Positions 11,836 through 26,600 of a stretch of 64,000 bases of DNA are shown here, piece by piece. The DNA comes from Hermodice carunculata (lineage: Eukaryota > Annelida > Polychaeta > Eunicida > Amphinomidae). Made by a program: the position numbers and the translations under genes. The stretch covers positions 45,310,961 through 45,374,960 of the forward strand of contig OZ026629.1 of the NCBI GenBank assembly GCA_964020975.1, read 5' to 3'. The notes beneath the pieces were generated by a model, which saw only the letters and a list, made by a program, of their open reading frames with translations, searched no databases and was not told where the DNA came from. The stretch's first letter is position 1. Each line of letters opens with the position of its first letter.

Positions 11836-14577
11836 AAATGATTACAAATATATTTTTACAATTCTATGTGACTATTGTGGATTATAGTGAAACAGCAGTT
11901 GGTCAATCATACAAATGATAAGCCCAAGTTTACTGTATTGCTAACATTTAGGGTAAATTGTATATGTTATCATTGCATGCTGTCAATTTTTTTTAAAAAT
12001 CATTTTAAAGTGTTGAGTATGCCCTGCATATTGGACATATTTACCTGAATAACACTGCATTCTGGTGTGTTTATGAACTGACACCCCTGAACAATGTTGA
12101 GTATTCCTCTAAAATAGGATGTGTGGCATAATGCAAAGTAAACCAGAAATAATCATAAGTCAAGTCACTTATATAAATGCTAGCAGTCTATCATGCTGCA
12201 GTATAAATGCTACATCTGCAGGTGTGGGACTGAGTGGATATATGTACCAAGGTGTATGTACAATGCTGGTAAATTAACACCGCCCTAACCAACAAGGCAC
12301 TGGTCCACCCAATCAAACACTCTCTCAGACTCTATCGACAATATAAATTAAAGAGAACTTGATCTTGAGGCTTAACTGTCAGTGTTGTGGCTGAGATAAC
12401 TGCATCTCATTCTTTCAAAAGGTAATATTATTTCTGCTGCTGAAGAATGTACAAAAAATTGCCCTGCAAAACACAGAAACTGGTCTCAAAATTCAACTGT
12501 ATCAAAAACTGTGGCCCATGCAGACAAACTGTATTCAACATACAAAAGTTACAAACTTTCAAATTCATCATTCGAATCAAAGCATTTTTCTGCTACAGAA
12601 AACGCTCGAACTTGGCAAGAACATTGGAAATTCACACTCACAGTCAATAACAAGTGGATACTGATACACAATGTGTGTACATGTATACTGTCCTTTCATC
12701 ATACTGATCTAAAACATGAGACTAGGATCCATCAAAATAGTTTTACAAAGCAATGAATTAAAAGTCTATCCTCCTTGCATGGCTGCAAAAATCAACAAAT
12801 CGGGTAACAGGATTCAAAACGCTGCTGTCAAACATTTTCTTCTACAGAAAAAAATAAAATAAAGACCGGTGGGAAATTGCTGCAAGTATTTAGGTACTTC
12901 TTGTGGCATGAAGCTGGATTCAAATTATAACAAACTGTCTTGATTGGGTGACACTTTCTGTTTTATGTTAACAGAGGGCCCCTTCTTTTGCACATGAAAT
13001 ATAGCATTGAACACAAGAATGTTTACATTGAGTATGTGTTTTTCCCTTACTATCGATACTAGGTGAACTATTGTCTGATGTGGGTAGCTTCATCCCTCAT
13101 CCAGTTAAAACATAGCCCTGATCTGGTCACAGGACGCATCGATACCTAGTATACAAATTGCAATTACCATATCAAACATGGGCACCTGTGCTAACATTTA
13201 TACAATATTTTCCATGTGTCCATATTAAAGATTGTTCACATTTTGAAGCATGTCATTGAATCTATAAATTTCCTACAGTGGATGTAATACACTGCTTCAA
13301 ATAATTTTCATGTTAAGTTCTGCAATTTTATTATGGAAGCCAAAATAAACAAAAACATAACCAAAGCAAAAAGAAATAGCTAAATTCCTTCAAGTCACTC
13401 ATTGTCAAAATTTGTTTGCAAAGGCTCCATAGAAGACTGTCTATGTGTTACACTAGGTCAAAGTCTGCTTCAGTGTGTGTGGCGATGGGGGGTCATTGGG
13501 CAAACTTATGTGTTTAGATTTTGTTCACTTACACTGCAGTCACGTTTTTTCCACTGTTGTGCCTGCTGTATCCCTGAACACTGTACATCAGTCAAACGGA
13601 AGACTGCAGCGATACCATTACCTTTTAATCACTGCATATTGCTGGAATAAAATTTTCCTGACAGCAAAATTTTAAACTGGTAACTTTTCCAAAAACATCA
13701 AGAAACCTTCAGCTCTTCATCTGATCACTTTCCTAATTTTTTCAGAAAGTATGACCCCAAAAATGACACTTTCTGTTCATTTAAAATTTATTCAATTATG
13801 GATCAAGGTGACAACATTGTTCTTTGACATTCAATGAAAACAGCTCTTCAGCCATGATCTTTCGTTTTCTCTCTCTTTTTTTTTTTTTTTCTTGTTCTTT
13901 TTTTCTTTTTGTTTTTACACGATCTAAGGTCATAGTGAAATGCATACTGGACTAAAATAACCTTGCGAGACAGCCACAGGGTAACTCAATGAGCGGTGTG
14001 CTGTCAACAGCCACTTCCTCACCCATGAATAGCCGTATACTAATACTAACAGGGTCAGTCAAGTAGAGCAGTATCAGACAAGATGCTGACCATTGTTCTA
14101 TACATCAATCAGGCCTGTGTGAACTGTGCTGTACACTGGTTTCTCGCCTCAGGCAAGTGCCGCCATGACAGAACACAGAGGCTTCAAAATTCATTGCAGG
14201 GACTTCATGTCCTACACATCTACATCCTCATATACAACACTACTGGTTATCTTTTGCACATTTCTCAGTCACCTACAAAGAACACTATCAATTTCTAATT
14301 AAGTCAGAGTGGACTACAATTTTTATGTACAAAATGTATAATTTTGATGTAGCCAGGTTTTATGCACAGGGGGGGCCAGTATAGCACCATTTGTGATTTG
14401 TTACACTATACACACATTTTTTTTTTTTTTTTTTCTATTTTACAATTTGTTCCCCATTTTTCAGCTCACATTATTTTGTTCTATTTTGGCCACATAACAT
14501 GTACCCAACAAATTGTCTACATTACTGGATCAGTCTGTCTCCCAGACAATCCCAGGCCCAGCCCATGATCATTTTTA
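11793..14577 (-). other. Candidate 3' untranslated region of the ZO gene
   Basis: The stretch between the proposed stop codon and the polyadenylation signals is AT-rich, has no recognised coding exon or transposon, and contains A-rich runs on the minus strand (for example 13869-13890). A 2.8-kb 3' UTR is plausible for a ZO-1 type gene. The limits depend on the weakly supported last exon. Confidence 0.35.
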
Positions 14578-14636
14578 CTAATCTCCTTGCCCCTTGGCAG
14601 ACGAGGCAGCTTCCGTAATTAGCTGAACCACTGTCG
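14578..14636 (-). CDS. ZO exon 28: candidate last coding exon
   Basis: It is 59 bases after a CTGTCAG acceptor, in the phase left by exon 27. It reads [19 protein letters not shown] and then a TAG stop. VVQLI could stand for the last ZU5 strand (VSVLIDHF in human). Support is phase, acceptor and length only. A different last exon elsewhere in 14.6-16.2 kb is possible. Confidence 0.45.
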
Positions 14637-17600
14637 CTGACAGTAACAAAATTTATGGAAGAAACCATCCCTGCAAATGTAATAGAACCCAACAATGGCT
14701 GTACACTTTATGTATATAGGTGGGTTGAATGCTGCAAAAAAACAAACAAAAACAAAAAAAAAACATAACAAAAAAGACATACTTGTGGAGTCATCTTGGA
14801 TAGTCATCCTGTTTGGTGCATTTTGATACATACGTTCAGCAGTAGAGTTTAGTACAGACAACCATGATGCATTTAGTTATAAAGCTCAAAAGTACACCAT
14901 TCGGTTGTCCTTTGGGATATTAAGGGAACATAAATAAATATGCAGATCTTCATGGAGTAGCCAGGTGACTCCAAGCCCCTTTTATGACCACAAGGGCATT
15001 TGCTTTTGTTATCCTGCTTTCACTAATACAACAGCTCCTGCCCTGATACCAGTACAAATTATGGGTACCATGGCATTGTGCTGTGCCTTTGGGCTGTATT
15101 AACTTAGTCAGAAAGTCCAGCCCCGAACATTTTTAGGCATATTCTGGACACAGAAAGTTTCTTGGAAACCATTGATTTGGTCTTTGTGCCCATACACCTA
15201 TGCCAGCCCTTCAGTCTTGGGTAGTGCCCATTTGCCCACCCTTTGAGGCTATCTCTTGAAAGTCCTTGGTTGGCACTGCTCTGTGTTCAGAAGTGGTCCA
15301 CAAGCACTGATACGCTGTTCTTTCCAACACAGCCCTGTGATACCCCATCAATGCCTGCCAGGGTCATATTTTGCCACTGTGTAGGGTGACCTGTAAGAAG
15401 GAAGTTCATGATACATGTACACTTTCTACACACATGATCTATTTGGGATACCATTCATCTAGAATTTTAACAAACCAGCTAGATATATGTTCACCTCTCA
15501 GAAATCATTGGTACAAGACGCAATTAACAAAACAATGTATTCCTTTTTTTACTTTTGAAACATATTGAACTAATGGTGAAACATTCTGTCTGCACAAAAA
15601 TCACTGATTGATTGCACAAATATCCATTTCATCTAAATATGGACACATTGCTGTCTTCTTGTATTTTCTCAACTATAAAAAGACCTCTGGGGTCTCTTTC
15701 CTATCCTTAGTATTTTCTCAACTATAAAAAGACCTCTGGGGTCTCTTTCCTATCCTTAGTACATAGTCTCTGCCATAAAACTTGTAATAAAACTGTACAT
15801 CATCTTACAGACCCACCAGATCAGGTTGTGATATGCAATGACTAGTCTGTAATGAAACTTTCTATATTGCAACAAAAACATTGGTCTCAATGAATGTCCA
15901 CTTTCTCTTTCATTTAATCCTTTCTTCCTCAAATCACCACCAACTGATCTCGTCTAAACCTTTTCTACTTCACTTAAAATTGTCATTAAAGGGAACATTT
16001 GCAGCTCTGATCCATACAGCATGCCCCAAATCCACAGCTTTTCCTGGCTAGGGTTTGCCACCCATGTCAAGGAAAGCTGTTCATACTCAAGTCATACTCT
16101 AACCAGGACAGGGTTCATTTGCAACAACTGATTTGACTGTTCCCCGAGCCAAGAGAACTGCCCTGAATGCTATTTACCTGTCGGTGAGTCACTGGACTTG
16201 AGAGCAAAGGACCAGCTCTCTGGATTGACGGAAGCACAATGAGGCAGACGGAGCTCCACAGGCTGGAGAAACTTCAGGCCGTGTGGACCACACATGACCA
16301 GTGGACTCAGCAGGGTCTCACCTGCAAGCAACCATCTCCAGTCAACATTTTTTGCATCTCTTCAAAACACTGTTTTCTGTTTACCCCCAAAATTAGTTAC
16401 ATTCACCCTTTGATAGATGAAATACTTCAATAATATTTAAATTGGGCTCAAGTTCTACTTACCTTGGTTACTTGTGCACAATTTTACACAAATACATGTA
16501 TATTCGTTGCAAAAGGGTTTTCAGTGAGCTGTTAGGTCAAAACAAACAGAAATACTGCAGGGTTTTTTCTTGTTTTTTATGTTTTTTTTTTTTCTTCACC
16601 TAATTGGACATGTAAGCTGTTCACTTGTGTTTTTCTCATTAGTTTGAAAACAGCAAACAATATACAAATAAGGTGGCTCAGTTCAAAGTGATAACCATGT
16701 AAGCACCTTACGAAAGAGAAGAACTGGCTGCAGAAGTCTATCAGTAGATTTTCAATGTGGCTAATCTCACCTTTCTCTTTATCAAGTGGTGGTAGAATAC
16801 TGTTGTCCTGGCACACCTTGAAGTAGATTTCTTGCTGGGTGCCTTCCGTGATTGCCCCCTTTGGAATGATGATGCTCACCCCTGCAGCCAAATGTAAATT
16901 TTTATAACTCCCAGTTAAACATAAACAGTACCAAAGCATCACTCTTTGTTTTTACAATATCATCAGAAGTCATAAATAATAGCAAGCTATAAGCATGTCA
17001 TAGTGGTAAATTGTACCTGTCAAACTTGTGACCTGGCCAAAAGGACCAGCTACACACAGCTGACAACAATCTTTCAGCTGATACCTGAATTTGCAGCTGC
17101 TTGATGTTGTCATCTGACTTCTTATCATTAAAAGCAAAGCACACAGCTCCTTGTAACTCAAATAACAATTGTAAGAAGAAAATAAATGTCCACTAATCAA
17201 GTCATTTTCTGCCAGCATTTTGGCAGGTGGCAGGTTCTAATTTTTAGCCTTGACGATCTACAATTTGGATATACACATCAACTTCAGCAACCTTATTTAA
17301 ATATCTAAATAATACAAATTCTTCCTGATGAGAATTGTAGACTTGAAGACGACAACTTTAGGAGCTGGAGGACAAGGGTAAACACAGAACTATAGTGTGT
17401 TTGCTGCACAAACAGGCACAGGGCAAGAGGATGACATGCTTGAGCAACCATTCTGTTGTCAAATCAGCGCTGGGACCATAGGCTGATCTCTGTGCTGGAA
17501 TCCTTACAAATTAAATCACTCCATGCAGAATGGCTCTGATCATGCCTGTTACAAATACAATCTAATTTCTCCCCATGTCAATGACAGATTCCAGCCAATC

Positions 17601-20600
17601 AATAGATAGAGTCTTTTCATTATAGCATCATGTAAGCTGTAATTTTCAATGGACCACTGCAATCCAAGAGAGGTTTAATCAGATTTGTGTGAACCTTCCA
17701 AGATCACGGTGGTCTATTTGTTGCAGACACTGACTGGATTGTGCACATGGGACTCATAAAGTAGTTCTTTGTGGTCAAATCAAATGAGTCATTATTTGTT
17801 TGACGTACATGTATGTACTGTTGTTCTGAAAAACCATATAAAACATGAACAACCAGACATGACACAGACCGCATCGTGTCCTTGAATCTTGTTAATGACT
17901 ACTGTATACATGTACATATTAAATAACAAAATGTTTCTTTTGTGCAGAAAAAATAGGTTTTGAAAAATGACAGGCTATTAAACAATGCAAGCAGATTTCA
18001 TCACCATTGCTGTGCAAGGTTTCTATGACGCCCTCTTCAAATTTGGCACACTGCCTTAGCAAGATCTATAATCAATGGGTCAGATACAAGAAAGCATTCA
18101 TTTGAACATCTGAACACCAAATTTAACCCTGAACCACCCCATTTCATTTTGATGACTGTGTTCAACTCACAAAAAAAGACCAAAAAAAAAAAAAAGACAA
18201 AAAAAAAAAAAAGACAAAAAAAAAAAAACCCAAGAGGATCATGATTATCCTGTGCTCTGTTGACAGGAATCTTCTTCATCTGCAAAAGCAGAATACTGCA
18301 CTCTTACATGTACAGTACTAGTGCTTACCAATAAATAACCAAAGTTTGTTATTATAAAAAGATTAAGCAAATATGTCAGTTTGACCTTTGAGGGTCATTC
18401 AAAGTCAAAATTTACCACACATAAGGAAACCTCATAAGTATTTTGCTACTTCTGTTTAATATGTAATTATGGGTCCATGATCCACCATTACCAAGATATA
18501 AGCCCATTTGTCAGTTTGACCTTTCAAGGTTACTGAAGGTCAAAATTAACAACCCCAAACGATTCCCCATAAGTACTTTCCTACTAATGTTTAATAGTAA
18601 CCATGGGCCTATGATACACCACTACAGAGAGATACGCCAGTATGTCAGAGTTGCTGAGTCAGCAAAAATTGATATTTTCATCAAAACTCAACATGATCCC
18701 ATCATTTTTGCAAAATTGCATATCCTTTAGTCAGACTATTTTCCGATAAAATTTTGTGCAATTGTATTCATCCATTCAGCAGATGAAGTTGAAAATAGCC
18801 TCAGCACACAAAACTCCATTGCAACAGTAGGAACCAACTGTAGCACACCTGTGGGGGGGGGGGGGGGGGGGGGGGAGGCAAAATGTGAACCATGTAACCA
18901 CAAGTAACTCTGTATGCAATATCAAAGTCACAGGTCAAGTAGCACCTCAGATGAAATTTTGAATTTTTCAAAAACTAAATGAAAAAATTCATACACAAGA
19001 AGGCTGAATGAACATCCCATCCCCAGCTTACCTTGACATTCAACCCATACTGAGGCCTACTCTGGTCTTACGGATGAGGATTAGGAGAAGGAAGTAAACA
19101 ATGTGAATTTCCATTTCAACCCCTATTGACTTGCATGGTAATCCACAGGACTGAATGCATTAACTGAGAGGTATCCAAATTTTTCAAAAATCATTAAAAC
19201 TCAGGGATCAGGATTATCACCACCTGGTGGACAAGTTTGTTTAATACTGCTACAAGATACATTTCCACTAAGTTTCAGAATAATCTGAATGATACTTTTA
19301 GAGCAGAAGTCAAAAATAGCAAAAACCACAAAAAAAAGAGAAAAAGAAAAACATCGCAGCACCACCTGTTGAACAAATTAAGGTCTGGGTGTCCCTATGC
19401 AAGTTTGAAGCAATTGACTTGGGTGGTTTGGAGAGGTTTTTAAAGATTTTCCTGAAACTGATAGATACCCAAATTGAGAACTTTGTTAAAAATCAGTGAT
19501 CCAGAGTATCACCACCTAGTGACTAAGTTTGTTTGGCCCTCCCACAAACTACATTTCCACCAAGTTTCAGAATAACACGAGTGACAATTTTGGAGAAGTT
19601 CAAAATAGCCATAATGCAGAAAGCTGTGTCATATGTAGAAAAAAAATTGCATAGAGGCAGCTGCTGAAGGGCCCCACCCATCCATGAAAATAGTAGAAGT
19701 TGTACGTACATCTCCGTACAAAAGCTATTTAGCAAGTGTGTTACATACAAGTCACGCCTTGTGTTGTTCGGTGAAATGTTAACCAGTATTGAATGGCATG
19801 GGATACAAATTATTGCCTACTCTGTACACATGAAGGTACGCTAATTTATATAAAAACATGGCATGGCCCACAGATTGACACACGGCAATTGTTTTCGGCC
19901 ATTGCCAAAACGATAAGCTTAGCACACAAAGCTTCACTGCAATAACGGGAAAGAAATTTCAGCATCACCTGGAGGCCAAAATGTGAACCACATGACCTCA
20001 TTGACCCAGTATGCAATATGAAAGCAATTAGGCAGGTAGTCCTTGAGAAGGAGAAATTTCCAATTTTTTACAAAAATATTTAAAAAATCATAAGTGAAAA
20101 ATTATTGCTCCATCATCTCTTTGGCAGACTTGGTAGAGGACCACCTGGGGAACATACATGTGTCAAATCAAAACGTTCCATACAATGGCTTTTGAGAAGA
20201 AGTCTAAAATGTAAAATGTTTAACAGACAGATGGATGATGGACGCAAATGAATCTTATAAGCTCTGCTGACTTTAATAATTGTATGAAAAAAATTGCTCA
20301 GGGTTCCAATGATGGAATTTTCAACTGCCCAACATGACAACTTCATTTGATCCAAGAAATTTTCCATCACAGAGGCATGTGAGAATGTGATTAAGTTGTT
20401 TAATGACAGTGAAAAGTAGAATATACATAGAGTGCAGCCAACTCAGTGACGATCTGGTCAAAATTACTTGAGGATGGCATACTGACCTTGTGAAAACCTT
20501 CTTTCAGAAAATATGTCATTTTGTGAAGGACTATTTTCCATGAATTATAGAAATATATAGGAATCTTAAAGTCACTTATAAGTTAACTATTGGAATAAAA

Positions 20601-23600
20601 CATTAAATCGTTGGCTCAATATGCTTTTAATCTGGCCAATATCATGTGTCAATTAAAAAAAAGGCTTTTCATGACTAAAATGAAACATTGCAATCACAAA
20701 AATGTAAACTGGACACAGGATCAAACCAAAAAGCAGAGTAAAAAAAGTCTAAATACAGTATTTTCCAATACTAAATCCACTCTACTGAAATAACAAAGCT
20801 GCTACATTAAAGAGTAGCCCCTCCAGAGGAGGAAATATATTGGTACTAGCACATGTACAACATGAGAAGCTAAAGTATTGTGCTAAAAATACACCACTTC
20901 ATTTTCAGTGGCACATCTTTTTTCAAATATAGGAATATATAATGGGAATGTTGCCAAAATATAGCAAACAATAGGAATATGATAAAATAATAGGAAATTC
21001 AGGAAAAGATACGAAATAAAGGAAGCACTGGGACACCTGGACTTTTATCTCAATTTTTTTCTATATTAGTTACAATCTATCAAAATGAAGCAGTCACTGT
21101 TCACTGTGGAGATGCTGCCAAACAATGTGTCATGCATACTAAGAAGTCCGCCAAAATTATCAACAATTTTAAATCAGTGCAAAGAGTACCGTTTCCAAGA
21201 CCCCCATCCCTGCTCCCTCAAAATAATGCTTTGCAACATGTTAAATTTTGTCTTCAAATTAACAAGCTACGTGTTGCTTCCTTTTAAATATGTATGTATG
21301 TACATATGTATGTACATACATGTATGTATGTATGTATGTATGTATGTATGTATGTATGTATGTATGTATGTATGTACCCATATAAGTACATATATATGTA
21401 TGTACATGTACATATGCATGTTCCATTTCTGAAGCTCACACAGATAATAATACTGCAGGTAAGATATACATTACAGCAGTACTTGTCCCAAAACAACACC
21501 TGTGTGTCCATAAAATGCCTCCCTTTGAACACTGTGACCCAAAAGCTCCCGGACTAATTGACTTAAAACACTGAACATATGATCTGAATTCATCTGCACT
21601 AAATTGGGCATCCTGATAAGTGGCTCTTGTCATTTCTTTACCTGGTCGATGTTTCTTACCCTGCATCCTATCTCAAACAGTTATACTTCCCAGAATGAAC
21701 AGTTTAAATGCTGTACATACAAATACACAGAAAGCTCCTCTTCTCTGACTGTTTTCAAACTACACTATTACATTAATCAACAGAACGCTTGTGAGGATAA
21801 AACAAAATTCTTGGCTTCCTCTGACACGATTACGAACCATGCATGGTTTAGCCATCATCACTGCATGGATCTTCACAGCCATGGAGTGCCCAATGTTTCA
21901 GACCATATATCTTCCACAGCCAATAGTGGTCTCAATGGAATTTGACTATAAAGCAAAAGAAATACAGTTGCACATACCAGTCTCCTTGGACTCTAGCACT
22001 CCCCCATTGCTGTCAAATACTCCTCTGGCAGTGGCTACCACCGTGTGGTTCTCGTCCACATCCTTTGACCCTTCCCTGGTGAGACAAAATTGTGTATTCC
22101 GAGTTAAAAGGTACAATCAGTTGTAAGCATGAAAATGTAACAGCCCATTTTTTTCTTTTTCAATGTTACATGAACCCCAACTAGAAAATAAAAATAACAT
22201 CTGCATATATACTGTGTATATATTATTATATATATTCTTTGACTAGTGTTTATGTCTCTACTTCAAAAGATTCATGGCTATGGGGTTTACCTCTGGTGAA
22301 TACTGTTGCTGACTGTATCAGTTTTGTACTGGTACTATTGGGGCTTACCTCTGGTGTATATTATTGCTGGCTGTACCATCGTGGTTCGGGTACTATGAGG
22401 CTTACCTATGAAGTATACTATTGCTGGCTGACCAGTTTTGTACCAAAACTGTATGGTTTACTTCTGCTGTAACTACTGCGGCATGTATCAGTTCCCTACT
22501 GGCACCCTTGGACTCTCCTTTGACCCTAAACTATTATTGGCTGTGTCCAACTTGCACTGGTACCACAAGACACACACCTTCTGATGTATACTATTATTGG
22601 CTGTGTCAGACTTGTACTGGTACTACAGGACTCACCTCTGATGTATACTATTACTGGCTGTGTCGGGCTTGTACTGGTACTGTGTGGCAGGTGCCCCTGG
22701 CTTTCTATATGATTCAAATGCACTGTTCCTGGGTTCCCTTTTATATGGGTCCAGGTTGATATTCTCTTGTGATGAAGGTTGTCCATTGCTTGGCCTGCTC
22801 AAACAAAGCCCAGGGTGAGATTCGTGAACAAAATAATTTGATGTTAAGCTCAAATACCTGCCTTACCAACTACTATTTTTAAACTTCAGTCCAAAATTTT
22901 TATGTCAAGTCCAGTCATGTTTGGTGAATGCTAGCCTAGTGTATTAAGATTACACTCTAGTTAAGCTGGGATTTATCTTGGCTTGACTGTTGGGGCATTG
23001 GGCCTTTCACGTCTGGGAAATTAATATAAACATCAATCAAGATAAGGTCCAACCAGTTTTGGATAATTTTCTTGATTTCAAGATTTTGGGACATTTTGCT
23101 GCACATACATATCATCTATCAGTCATCCAAATTTGGTAGTTATAATCACAACACAATGTGAAGAGAATAAAAAAATACTTTTAATGCTAACATGGCAGTC
23201 AGTGGAAAGTGTTAACCTTTGAATCTTGATAACAGACAAGAGGTATTTGCACCAAAATGTCCAGTTCATGTGAATATTTCTCGAAAACTAATTATCTAAC
23301 TTTGATCAAATAAAGAATAATTTATTTTTTAAAATTCTTCATAGCAAACATGTAAACAGGGATTTTGAAAGAAATGAAGAGTCATTTTTAAATGTGTCAA
23401 AAGTAGACAGTCCACTGAACTATCTACTTTGAAAAAAAAAATCAACCATTTTGCAATTTTTTTATCAGCATGGAAAAACTGATGCAGTTTTCAAAAATAC
23501 AGGATATGTTTTTGTATATACATGTACTGAGATCATAACAGCACAACTTTGATGACTTTACTTTAAACATTTTTCAACAAATATCCAAAATTTCCCCCAA

Positions 23601-26600
23601 ACACATATTTTCATCCAAAATACTTGATTACAAACAGCTTTGACAGCAGACTTACATCTTTAGTGCAGACAGATTCTGCAAAGCCTTGTGGTTTATTAAG
23701 TGTATAGGTTTCTTAAGTAGGAATGTATAATTCTGTGGTATTTGGCCTAAAAATGAAGTCACTTTGCCAGGTTGGGACATTTCCTTAAACATTGTGCAAA
23801 AATACATCAAATTTTAATGGGTATAATCCTGATAGTTGGGGTTTGAACGGGAATATTTTGGTTTTTTTTAAGGAAAATTGAAAGGCCCACAAGAATGCAA
23901 TTTTTTATTTTGTGCCCTATGGATGAGTTCTTGCATAACACATGAACATGCACAATCAAACTTTGGCTTCACTTTCTATCTTGACTCCAGTGGGCACCAC
24001 AATCAAGTACAGACCATCACATGATGGGTGACATTTTTTGTCACCCAGTGTCACTGACAAACTGGACATGAGAGGTTCTCAAAGCATCAATAATATTTTA
24101 TCCACACAAAATAGAGAATTGTTCATTCAGTAACTGACAATTTATGATTGTACACACAAAGTATGTATGCTACATTCATCGATGTTCATGTACTACCATG
24201 TATAAACCTATGATTGGTCCTGATCACAATAGCAGTCAGAATAATAACATCATAATTATGTTTTTTGAAGCCATGCTTGAGGTCCTGCAAAGCAAAATCA
24301 ACAAATACAGAAAGTTCAACAATAGCAGACAAGGTGACACCACAAAGGACTACAAAAGAAACATTTATTTGTTAGCTATAAAGTACCGCAACAAGAAACA
24401 AGGACCCTAAATGCTGTTAGGTTCGACTCCACTGTGTATGCCAAGGATTCAAGTGTGCAGCAGTGAATGGTTGTAATGTTACTTGCTGCCCCATTCCATC
24501 ATGCACACATGCAACTGTCAGTTGCCTTCCATGCTACAGGCTTTGGGAGAAATTCACTTTGCAAGCATTGGAGTCCAGCCTGTTGAAACTGAAAAATTAT
24601 TCTTACATTTTACATGAAATAAGCATTTGTGAAACTGATTAAATTTTCTTACAAACAAAAGTATCAGAAGTATGCATATATACTGATCTCTAATACAAGT
24701 AAATTTTCACTGTTGCCCAAAACAGAACGTGTCAATGTCACACTTTTGGTGAATTTGTAGCAGTTTTCTCACCCCTACATATACACGATTCAACTTTTAC
24801 ATTATTTTCTTCTGTCCTGCATCGTTGTTAATGCTTGCAAAGGTCAGTTTGCTTCTTCCTGAGCATGCAATATGAAATGTCTACCTAACCTTGACTACAA
24901 GTCCCATTCTCTGCATCATCGCCCTGTTATACTACAACAGCATTAGTCTGTCAAGTCCACATGCACGGAAACAGTGTTATCAAGGAAGGTTAACAGTGTG
25001 TCAGATGTTGGTTGCATTTATTGTGAATTAACAGCAGTACCTGGTTCATTGTTTTCACCTTGTTACCCCAACACCGTAGGCCCATTATGTGCACACAAAC
25101 ACACATTTAAAGAGTCAAATGTGCACCAAATTACCTCTCTGTGTCAGACCCTTTTTCAGGCTCACGTTTGGCCCCATAGAAGCCTGGTGTCACAAGTTTC
25201 TTGTATGATTCAAAGTTCAGCACTGGTTTTTCACTACAATGTAAAACATTTTGAAATTATGCTGTTTCACTCAATTCACCCGCATTTTGATTTGACACAT
25301 AATGGGTCATCTGTTATCATTTTTTCCCGACCCCTGTATACCCCAGGTTTCCTGCCACGGCATGGGTGTTCAGTCCCTCTCTGCTGAAATCAAGTACATC
25401 CACATATATATCTGGCAGTGCTATTTTGTCCTTCATCAGTCCGTCTGGCTCAGTACCTGTAACACTGATTGAACCATGGCGTCTGCTGGTATAGATTGTA
25501 GAGGTCTCTGACTGCCCATGGCAATGTAGCTGTGTCAATGGCACAAACCAGATTATCTGGTACTCTCTTCCTCAGTCACTGGACAAGCCTATCTGGTATT
25601 ACCAATTATGCTGCGGGATCCACACACCTAGTAGTACCTACTGTGCCACAGGACCCATATATCTAGTAGTACCCATTGTGCCACAGGACCCATATGTCTG
25701 ACAGAAAGTTGAGTCAGTGACAAGATCCACACACATATCTGGCAGGATCCAATTTCTTGGTGGACTTGCATATCTTGCTGTGCTTCAGGGAGACATACCC
25801 AAACTGGATCTACAATGTCTTTCTGTATATAGGAATTTTTGTCAGTGATGAAATTCACATATCTAGATGTGTGTACTTAAAAATGCCCATGCAGTGAGGT
25901 CCAAAATTGCTTTAAACCCCCCTTTAGATGCTTCAAGGTGCACTAATACATAACAGTATTCTTTGTGTTTTCTCACAATATCATATGCCTTCATGACATT
26001 TTTTTGTTCAATATCTTACGATCATTGCTTTTTTTTTTTTCACATGTGATATAATTTCTTTGTACATGAAGTATTAATGATATATTGTACAATCACCTTT
26101 CTTCCCAGTAACTTGATTTCCAAAATTGACCACATAACAAAATTTTTTGAGTTTTTGCATTCATAAATTACCACAAGTTGGATTAAGTTTCTCTTACACT
26201 AAAAAAAACCTCCAAAATCAAATATTCCCAAATGGAACTTCCTCAAAAAATATGAAGAATATTTATTTCTATGGAACAACTAATGATTATACAAGAATAA
26301 AAGGAACTACATCACAAGAATTGAGGCAACCTTCATCAGTACCACAAGACTTTGTGACACCATGAACACAACAGTGCTATCTCAGGATTAATCTTTTATG
26401 TGGTATTCAAAAAAATATTTTGAACTTAATTTTAGATATCAATTTGGAAAAAAAAATAAAGGTCAACGTGGATCCTCTGCCATCTTGCCCACTATAAAGT
26501 TCACTTGCATTCAAGCTAATCCATCAACTCCTTCCATACTATGGTCACAGGACTTGGTCAATGGTTCTGGCACTGACAAGGGCAGCTGCAGCATGACTTG

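Larger units (their letters stand above)
14637..16177. other. Intron 27 sequence
   Basis: No further coding exon is evident. It holds a perfect 49-base tandem duplication (15662-15759) and a partial copy of the piggyBac-like palindrome (about 16034-16080). Confidence 0.5.

Noticed and set aside
22288-22687. CRISPR-like array
   Set aside because: The repeats are spaced evenly, but the whole unit repeats, with no unique spacers. It is a minisatellite in a eukaryotic intron.
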